NCBI GenBank assembly: GCA_947624465.1
Contig: CANQKJ010000060.1
Location: 1-9,962 of the forward strand
Source: an uncultured Oscillospiraceae bacterium
GTDB lineage: Bacteria > Bacillota > Clostridia > Oscillospirales > Oscillospiraceae
Direction: 5' to 3'
Length of the DNA: 9,962 nucleotides
The notes under the pieces were generated by a model. The model was not told the origin of the DNA. It saw nothing but the letters and a program-made list of their open reading frames with translations, and ran no database searches. Numbering within the stretch: position 1 is the first letter of the stretch; each line of letters opens with the position of its first letter. A program made the position numbers and the translations under genes. This document shows positions 5,883 to 9,962 of the stretch, one piece after another.

Positions 5883-6667
5883 CGGCGGCGGAGCGGCTGC
5901 TGGCCACGGCGCGGGCGGAGATCGGCTACCGTGAAAAGGCCTCCGCCGCCGGTCTGGACAGCAAGACCGGCAATCCGGGCAGCGCCAATTATACCAAATA
6001 CGCCCGGGACCTGGACGCCCTGGGCGACATCTACAACGGGCGCAAGCAGGGCTACGACTGGTGCGACGTGTTCGTGGACTGGTGCTTTATCACCGCTTTC
6101 GGCAAGGAGCTGGGGATGGAGCTGCTGTGCCAGCCCTACAAGGGCTGCGGAGCCGGGACAAAGTACTCCATGGGGTACTATCAGGCCAGGGGCCGGTTCC
6201 ACAGGACCGGCCCTCAGCCGGGGGACCAGATCTTTTTCGGCGACGCCTCCTCCGTCTGGCACACAGGGCTGGTGGAAAAGGCGGAGGGGGGCAGGGTGTA
6301 TACCATTGAGGGGAACACCGGGAAGGGCTGTACCATGGTCCAGCGCTGCGTGTACCCCCTGTCCTACAAGACCATCCTGGGGTACGGCCGGCCGGACTGG
6401 ACGCTGGCGGACAGGACCCCGGAGCCTGGCAGAGGAGGTGACAGCGATATGAGCTATGAGCAGTGGAAGCAGTACATGGAGCAGTACCGGAAGGAGCTGC
6501 AGGCCGAGGAGGGCAGCCCGTGGAGCGAGTCCGACCGGGCGTGGGCCGCGGAGGCCGGCCTGTTCCAGGGCGGCGGCGAGGGCGGGTTCATGTGGCGGGA
6601 TTTCCTGACCCGCGAACAGGCGGCCGCCCTGTTCCACCGGGAGGCCCGGAGGACCGGGGCCGCATGA
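5879..6667 (+). CDS. CHAP-domain endolysin with C-terminal SLH-like segment
   Basis: This 262-residue lysin has no signal peptide, as expected for a holin-dependent enzyme. Residues 1-170 form an NlpC/P60-related CHAP domain with catalytic Cys62 in GYDWCDVFVDWCF, His128 in SVWHTGLVEK and a third polar residue in YTIEGNTG (Glu144 or Asn146). It should cut an amide or peptide bond in peptidoglycan. A linker (about 175-205) leads to a short C-terminal part (215-255: WSESDRAWAAEAGLFQG, then FLTREQAAALFHR) that resembles one SLH-like repeat and probably binds the wall. A near-ideal Shine-Dalgarno site inside the gene precedes an in-frame ATG at codon 191, so this C-terminal part may also be made alone. 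It overlaps the holin gene before it and the small membrane protein gene after it by four bases each (ATGA). Confidence 0.88.
   Translation: MTAAERLLATARAEIGYREKASAAGLDSKTGNPGSANYTKYARDLDALGDIYNGRKQGYDWCDVFVDWCFITAFGKELGMELLCQPYKGCGAGTKYSMGYYQARGRFHRTGPQPGDQIFFGDASSVWHTGLVEKAEGGRVYTIEGNTGKGCTMVQRCVYPLSYKTILGYGRPDWTLADRTPEPGRGGDSDMSYEQWKQYMEQYRKELQAEEGSPWSESDRAWAAEAGLFQGGGEGGFMWRDFLTREQAAALFHREARRTGAA
6433..6451 (+). promoter_or_regulatory. Internal Shine-Dalgarno and start codon inside the endolysin gene
   Basis: AGGAGGTGA (6433-6441) is a nine-base perfect complement to the 16S rRNA 3' end, better than the site of any gene start in the window. An ATG follows at 6449-6451 in the endolysin frame (codon 191), just at the linker between catalytic and binding parts. 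Known dual-start endolysins, such as clostridial CD27L and CTP1L and enterococcal Lys170, use the same layout. Confidence 0.75.
6449..6667 (+). CDS. Predicted separate C-terminal wall-binding fragment of the endolysin (internal start)
   Basis: Translation from the internal ATG would give a 72-residue protein starting MSYEQWKQYMEQYRKELQAE and containing the whole SLH-like segment. In known dual-start endolysins the short product joins the full-length enzyme as an extra wall-binding subunit. This is inferred from the ribosome binding site and its place at the domain border; the product itself is not shown. Confidence 0.6.
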   Translation: MSYEQWKQYMEQYRKELQAEEGSPWSESDRAWAAEAGLFQGGGEGGFMWRDFLTREQAAALFHREARRTGAA

Positions 6668-6960
6668 GGGGCCGGCGGGAGGCAGGGACGGAGAGACGGC
6701 CCCGGCGGGGGCCGTCCTTCGCCAACGTCATCATCGTGGTGTGCGTGGCCGTGAGCCTGTTCGTCACGGCGGCGGCGGTGTGGGAGTACCACCGGCTGGA
6801 CACGGTCATGCCGGCAGGGGCGCTCACCGCCCTGCTGGGGCTGTGGGGCGGGGAGCTGCTGATCATCGCCGCCCGGCAGGTGCTGGGCAGCGACGCGGCG
6901 GGCCGCCCGCGCCGGGAGGACGCCGGCGGGGAACAGCCGGCGGACAGCCCGCCGGTCTGA
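6664..6960 (+). CDS. Small two-helix membrane protein at the end of the lysis cassette
   Basis: This 98-residue protein has an Arg-rich N-terminus (residues 1-15), two predicted membrane helices (about 19-41, FANVIIVVCVAVSLFVTAAA, and 48-70, with GALTALLGLWGGELLIIAA) and an acidic tail. It starts by ATGA overlap with the endolysin stop, with GGAGG (6648-6652) eleven bases upstream, so it belongs to the same transcript. I recall similar small proteins near phage lysis or tail genes in gut Clostridia, but know of no assigned function; a second holin or antiholin is possible. The first ATG in the frame after the endolysin stop region was chosen; a longer open frame (from 6463) runs inside the endolysin gene and is probably a shadow. 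Confidence 0.65.
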   Translation: MRGRREAGTERRPRRGPSFANVIIVVCVAVSLFVTAAAVWEYHRLDTVMPAGALTALLGLWGGELLIIAARQVLGSDAAGRPRREDAGGEQPADSPPV

Positions 6961-6978
6961 AAAAATCCGCAGCCGGGT

Positions 6979-7007
6979 TTGACTTGCGGGCCGGGCCGGG
7001 GTATAAT
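6979..7007 (+). promoter_or_regulatory. Sigma-A promoter of the aldehyde dehydrogenase gene
   Basis: TTGACT (6979-6984; 5 of 6) and a perfect TATAAT (7002-7007) are separated by 17 bases of pure G/C-rich spacer. Transcription would start near 7014, leaving a leader of about 42 bases. The promoter begins 18 bases after the preceding gene with no terminator between, so read-through from the lysis cassette is also possible. Confidence 0.88.
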
Positions 7008-7055
7008 TCCACCATACGGGTTCCCCGCCGGGGCGGGGGTCAGGAGGGAACGGCC

Positions 7056-8435
7056 ATGACGGAGCGGGACATTCAGGCCATCGTGGAAAAACAGCGGGAG
7101 TGGTTCTACACCGGGGCCACCCTGGACGTGGAGGAGCGGGTCCGGGCGCTGAAAAAGCTGAAGGCGGCCATCGCCGTCCACGAGGGGGAGATCAACGCGG
7201 CCCTCAAAGCCGATTTGGGCAAGAGCGCCGCGGAGAGCTATCTGTGCGAGGTGGGGCTCACCCTGTCGGAGATCGGCTATATGCTCAAGCACATCCGGGC
7301 CTTCGCCAGGGAGAGGACGGTGCGGACCCCCCTGGCCCAGTTTGCCTCCCGGAGCTATCAGAAGCCCTCTCCCTACGGGGTGGCCCTCATCATGAGCCCG
7401 TGGAATTATCCCTTCCTGCTGACCATGGAGCCTCTGGTGGACGCCCTGGCCGCCGGCAACACCGCCGTGGTGAAGCCCAGCGCCTATTCGCCCAACACCG
7501 GCGCGGTGGTGCGGAAGATTTTGGAGCGGTGCTTCCCACCCGAGTACGTGGCGGTGGTCACCGGCGGGCGGGCGGAGAACACCGCCCTGCTGGAGCAGAG
7601 ATTCGACTATATCTTTTTCACCGGCAGCCAGGCGGTGGGAAAGGAGGTCATGCGCAGGGCGGCGGAGCATCTCACCCCCGTGGCCCTGGAGCTGGGGGGC
7701 AAGAGCCCCTGCATCGTGGAGAAGTCCGCGGATCTGAAGCTGGCCGCCAGGCGCATCGTGTTCGGCAAGTTTTTGAACTGCGGCCAGACCTGCGTGGCGC
7801 CGGACTACATCCTGTGCGATCCGGCGGTGAAGGACCGGCTGGTGCGGGAAATCAAGGCGCAGATCGTAAAGCAGTTCGGCCCGCGGCCCCTGGAGAACCT
7901 GGACTACGGCAGGATCGTCAACGAAAAGCACTTCCGGCGGCTCCAGGGGCTCATCGACCGCTCCAAGGTGGTCCACGGAGGCGCCGGCAACGCAGAGACC
8001 CTGCGCATCGAGCCCACGGTGCTGGACGACGTGACCTGGGACGACGCGGTGATGGGGGAGGAGATCTTCGGCCCCATCCTGCCGGTGCTGACCTATGACA
8101 GCATCGATGAGGTCATCCGGGTGGTGAACAGCCGCCAGCACCCCCTGGCCCTCTATCTGTTCACCTCTGATAAGGCCGTGGCCCGGAAGGTCATGAGCCG
8201 GTGCGGGTTCGGGGGCGGCTGCGTCAACGACGTGGTCATCCACCTGGCCACCAGCGAGATGGGCTTCGGCGGCTTCGGGGAGAGCGGCATGGGCGCTTAT
8301 CACGGCAGGGCGGGGTTCGACGCCTTTACCCACTACAAGAGCATCGTGGACAAAAAGACCTGGATCGACCTGCCCATGCGCTACCAGCCCTATACCAAGG
8401 GGAAGAGCCGGACCGTCCGTTTCTTCCTGAAATAA
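7056..8435 (+). CDS. NAD(P)-dependent aldehyde dehydrogenase, class 3-like
   Basis: This 459-residue soluble enzyme oxidises an aldehyde to the acid with NAD(P)+. The length fits class 3 ALDHs (about 450-460), shorter than the 490-500 of classes 1/2. Motifs: SPWNYPF (114-120, with the oxyanion Asn117), cofactor-loop FFTGSQAVG (187-195), the general base Glu212 in LELGGKSP, catalytic Cys246 in NCGQTCVAPDY, and EEIFGPILPV (335-344). The C-terminus (about 400-459: GFGGFGESGMGAYHG, then FTHYKS) is also typical. There is no acylating (CoA) ALDH feature, so direct ethanol or butanol fermentation is not implied; aldehyde detoxification is likelier. The substrate is not visible. The start ATG at 7056 has AGGAGG (7042-7047) eight bases upstream. 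It has its own promoter and a strong terminator, so it is probably transcribed alone. Confidence 0.92.
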   Translation: MTERDIQAIVEKQREWFYTGATLDVEERVRALKKLKAAIAVHEGEINAALKADLGKSAAESYLCEVGLTLSEIGYMLKHIRAFARERTVRTPLAQFASRSYQKPSPYGVALIMSPWNYPFLLTMEPLVDALAAGNTAVVKPSAYSPNTGAVVRKILERCFPPEYVAVVTGGRAENTALLEQRFDYIFFTGSQAVGKEVMRRAAEHLTPVALELGGKSPCIVEKSADLKLAARRIVFGKFLNCGQTCVAPDYILCDPAVKDRLVREIKAQIVKQFGPRPLENLDYGRIVNEKHFRRLQGLIDRSKVVHGGAGNAETLRIEPTVLDDVTWDDAVMGEEIFGPILPVLTYDSIDEVIRVVNSRQHPLALYLFTSDKAVARKVMSRCGFGGGCVNDVVIHLATSEMGFGGFGESGMGAYHGRAGFDAFTHYKSIVDKKTWIDLPMRYQPYTKGKSRTVRFFLK

Positions 8436-8448
8436 CAGAGACTGCGTG

Positions 8449-8484
8449 AAAAAAGGGCGCGTCCGCATAGCGGACGCGCCCTTT
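8449..8484. terminator. Bidirectional terminator between ALDH and the second PatB-like gene
   Basis: A perfect 15-bp stem (8452-8466 with 8470-8484) with a three-base loop (ATA) lies between two convergent genes. On the - strand the stem ends in a run of six T (from AAAAAA at 8449-8454), a classical terminator for the PatB-like gene. On the + strand the tail is TTTGTGCG then ATTTT, weaker but usable. Confidence 0.92.
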
Positions 8485-8498
8485 GTGCGTATTTTGGG

Positions 8499-9701
8499 TC
8501 AATCGGCGTGGAACACGTATTTGTCCAGCCGGTCGAACGCCTCCCGCACCCGGGACAGGGGCAGGGCCAGGTTCATGCGGATGTGGTTCTCACCGTGGAA
8601 GGGCCGCCCGTCCTGCCAGACCACCCCCACATCCCAGCCGGCGGCCAGCAGCTGGTCCATGGTCCCGCCGTGGGCGGCGAGCCAGCCTTCGCAGTCCAGG
8701 AACAGCATATAGGTGCCCTGGGGCCGGGTGACTTTCACGCCCTCAAAGTGATCGCGGATGTAATCGCAGGCAAAGGCCGCATTGCCGGACAGCACCTGTT
8801 TCAGCTCCTCCAGCCATTCCTCCCCCTCCGGGGAGTAGGCCCCGATGAGCGCGTGCATGGACAGCACGTTCATGGAGTTGTAATGGCTCAGGGAGGACTC
8901 CTTGTCCACCCGTTCCCGGAGGGCCATATTGCGGATGATGTGGTAGCTGCCCACCAGCCCCGCCAGGTTGAAGGTCTTGGAGGGGGCGTAGAGGGCCACA
9001 GTGCGGTTTTTCGCGTCCTCTGAAATGGACTGGGTGGGGATGTGCCTGTGGCCGTCCAGGGTCAGGTCGGACCAGATCTCGTCGGACACCGCCATCACAT
9101 CGTGCTTGCGGAACAGCTCCATGGCCCGCTCCAGCTCCTCCCGCTCCCACACCCGGCCGGTGGGGTTGTGGGGAGAGCAGAGGATGGCGGCGTGGATCCT
9201 GTTCTCCACGATCTTCCGCTCCATGTCGGCCAGGTCCATGCGGTATACGCCGTTTTCATCCTGGACCAGGGGGCTGTGGACGATGTGATAGCCGTTGTTC
9301 TCCAGAGCCCCGGTGAAGCCCACGTAGGTGGGGGAGTGGACCAGCACGTTATCGCCCCGGGAACACATCACGTTCAGGGCGGACACCACGCCTCCCAGCA
9401 CGCCGTTTTCGTAGCCGATGCAGTCCTTTGTCAGACCGGTCACCCCGTTGCGGCGCTCCTGCCAGGAGATGATGGCGCCGAAATATTCCTCGCTGGGGTA
9501 GAAGTAGCCGAAGGCGGGGTGGTTCGTCCGGGCGATGATGGCGCCGGTGATGGCGGCGGGGGCGGGGAAGTTCATGTCCGCCACCCACATGGGGATGGGG
9601 TCGAAGCCCTCCCGGGGGGCGGGGTAGGTCCGGCCCACCGCGTCCAGAGCGATGGCGTCCCGCCCCCGGCGGTCCAGGATGGTGGTGAAGTCGTATTTCA
9701 T
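8499..9701 (-). CDS. MalY/PatB-type PLP-dependent C-S lyase, second paralogue
   Basis: This 400-residue PLP enzyme is of the same family as the one at 3230-4411: both start MKYDF and share DRRG, PMWVADM and FGY. Here the motifs are IPMWVADMNF (36-45), FGYFYPSEEY (64-73), ILCSPHNPTGRVW (173-185), VSDEIWSDL (205-213), the Schiff-base lysine in YAPSKTFNLAGLVGSY (Lys242), and IRMNLALP near the end. It differs from the other copy in an insert of about 12 residues before the PMWVADM motif, and in SPHNP for NPHNP and DEIW for DEIH, so it is an old paralogue, probably with another substrate range, not a recent duplicate. Expected products are pyruvate, ammonia and a thiol or H2S. The start at 9701 has GGGAGG (9716-9711) nine bases upstream. 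It is monocistronic, with its own promoter and terminator. Confidence 0.9.
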   Translation of the reverse strand: MKYDFTTILDRRGRDAIALDAVGRTYPAPREGFDPIPMWVADMNFPAPAAITGAIIARTNHPAFGYFYPSEEYFGAIISWQERRNGVTGLTKDCIGYENGVLGGVVSALNVMCSRGDNVLVHSPTYVGFTGALENNGYHIVHSPLVQDENGVYRMDLADMERKIVENRIHAAILCSPHNPTGRVWEREELERAMELFRKHDVMAVSDEIWSDLTLDGHRHIPTQSISEDAKNRTVALYAPSKTFNLAGLVGSYHIIRNMALRERVDKESSLSHYNSMNVLSMHALIGAYSPEGEEWLEELKQVLSGNAAFACDYIRDHFEGVKVTRPQGTYMLFLDCEGWLAAHGGTMDQLLAAGWDVGVVWQDGRPFHGENHIRMNLALPLSRVREAFDRLDKYVFHAD

Positions 9702-9734
9702 GGGGTACGGCCTCCCTTTTTGTAAGATAAGTCG

Positions 9735-9763
9735 ATTATACTACAAGATTTGACAGAAGGAAA
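9735..9763 (-). promoter_or_regulatory. Promoter of the second PatB-like gene
   Basis: On the - strand a perfect TATAAT (9740-9735) lies 33 bases before the start codon. The -35 element is poor: TTTCCT (9763-9758) at 17 bases matches 3 of 6. The region is AT-rich against a GC-rich background. An activator may be needed, or the -10 alone is strong enough; the -10 call is firmer than the -35. Confidence 0.6.
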
Positions 9764-9767
9764 GGAC

Positions 9768-9803
9768 AAAAAGGAGCTGCCAGCGTTGACTGGCAGCTCC
9801 TTT
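9768..9803 (-). terminator. Terminator of the permease gene
   Basis: A perfect 14-bp stem (9770-9783 with 9790-9803) with a six-base loop; read on the - strand it ends in five T (9772-9768). It stands 22 bases after the stop of the - strand permease gene and directly upstream of the PatB-like promoter. Confidence 0.9.
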
Positions 9804-9825
9804 CGCGTGTATTCGGCCCGGCGGA

Positions 9826-9962
9826 TCAATACTGGCCCAGGGAGCCGGAGGGACGATGCTCGTCCTTGGCGGGCTCGCCGAAGGTGTAGTCCTTGCCGGG
9901 GAGGATGGCGTTGAGCAGGATGCCGGCGATGGCGGCGATGGCCAGGCCGGTGAGGGTGATGG
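9826..9962 (-). CDS. Probable NCS2-family uracil/xanthine permease (partial, 3' end)
   Basis: Only the last 44 residues are present. A hydrophobic helix (ITLTGLAIAAIAGILLNAIL) runs into PGKDYTF and a hydrophilic tail ending SGSLGQY. The pattern G-A-I-A-x-I-x-G-I-L-L-N-x-I-L-P-G is what I expect at the end of the last membrane helix of uracil and xanthine permeases (NCS2, UraA-like), which carry nucleobases across the cytoplasmic membrane with protons. Other multi-helix transporters could end similarly, so the family call is moderate. Its terminator follows at once. Confidence 0.6.
   Translation of the reverse strand, partial: ITLTGLAIAAIAGILLNAILPGKDYTFGEPAKDEHRPSGSLGQY

Noticed and set aside
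6937..6955. Hairpin CCGGCGG / CCGCCGG at the end of the 98-residue protein gene as a terminator
   Set aside because: It is followed by an A-run on the + strand instead of T, and lies inside coding sequence; not a terminator for either strand.
5429..6960. A complete prophage
   Set aside because: Only lysis-type genes are present; no integrase, repressor, head, tail or attachment repeats can be seen in the window.
6588..8468. 626-codon open frame on the - strand opposite the ALDH gene
   Set aside because: Shadow of the well-supported aldehyde dehydrogenase gene; the composition (His, Gly, Pro, Leu-rich) is typical of antisense GC-rich translation and no domain is recognisable.
9750..9778. TTGACA at 9750-9755 as a + strand -35 box
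   Set aside because: No -10-like sequence at 16-18 bases, and a terminator hairpin and convergent gene end follow; there is no + strand gene to serve.

Overview
The window looks like chromosomal DNA from a high-GC anaerobic member of the Bacillota, most likely a gut Oscillospiraceae-type organism (Flavonifractor / Lawsonibacter / Intestinimonas neighbourhood). This is inferred from GC-rich coding with Gram-positive sigma-A promoters and AGGAGG ribosome binding sites, a split transketolase, a butyrate kinase, and a clostridial-type phage lysis cassette. No rRNA, tRNA, CRISPR array, integrase or transposase was seen, and every gap between genes is under about 170 bases.

Left part (1-2351, + strand): the 3' end of a split transketolase (C-terminal subunit) and a hairpin terminator, then a two-gene unit with its own promoter. 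That unit encodes a butyrate kinase without an adjacent phosphotransbutyrylase, and a short Sfp-type 4'-phosphopantetheinyl transferase with unusual residues. It closes with a strong UNCG-loop terminator.

Middle left (2359-5346, - strand): a compact three-gene operon read right to left. It encodes a DUF3737 beta-helix protein of unknown function, a MalY/PatB-type PLP-dependent C-S lyase, and an MBL-fold hydrolase whose metal motif is HxNxDH instead of HxHxDH. The genes are 3 bases apart or overlap, and a good sigma-A promoter (perfect TATAAT) sits at the right end.

Middle right (5429-6960, + strand): a lysis cassette of the phage type: a small N-anchored coiled-coil protein, a two-helix holin-like protein, a CHAP-domain endolysin with a C-terminal SLH-like segment, and a 98-residue two-helix membrane protein. 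No phage head, tail or integration genes are visible, and host metabolic genes flank it on both sides. Inside the endolysin gene, a nine-base perfect Shine-Dalgarno sequence lies before an in-frame ATG at codon 191. This strongly suggests that the C-terminal wall-binding segment is also made alone, as in known dual-start clostridial and enterococcal endolysins.

Right part (6979-9962): an aldehyde dehydrogenase of the class 3 type with an excellent promoter starting 18 bases after the lysis cassette; a bidirectional terminator; a second, clearly diverged MalY/PatB-type enzyme on the - strand with its own promoter; then the terminator and 3' end of a - strand membrane protein, probably an NCS2-type uracil/xanthine permease.

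The observations most worth following are the internal start in the endolysin, the isolated lysis cassette, and the DUF3737 / PatB / variant-MBL operon.
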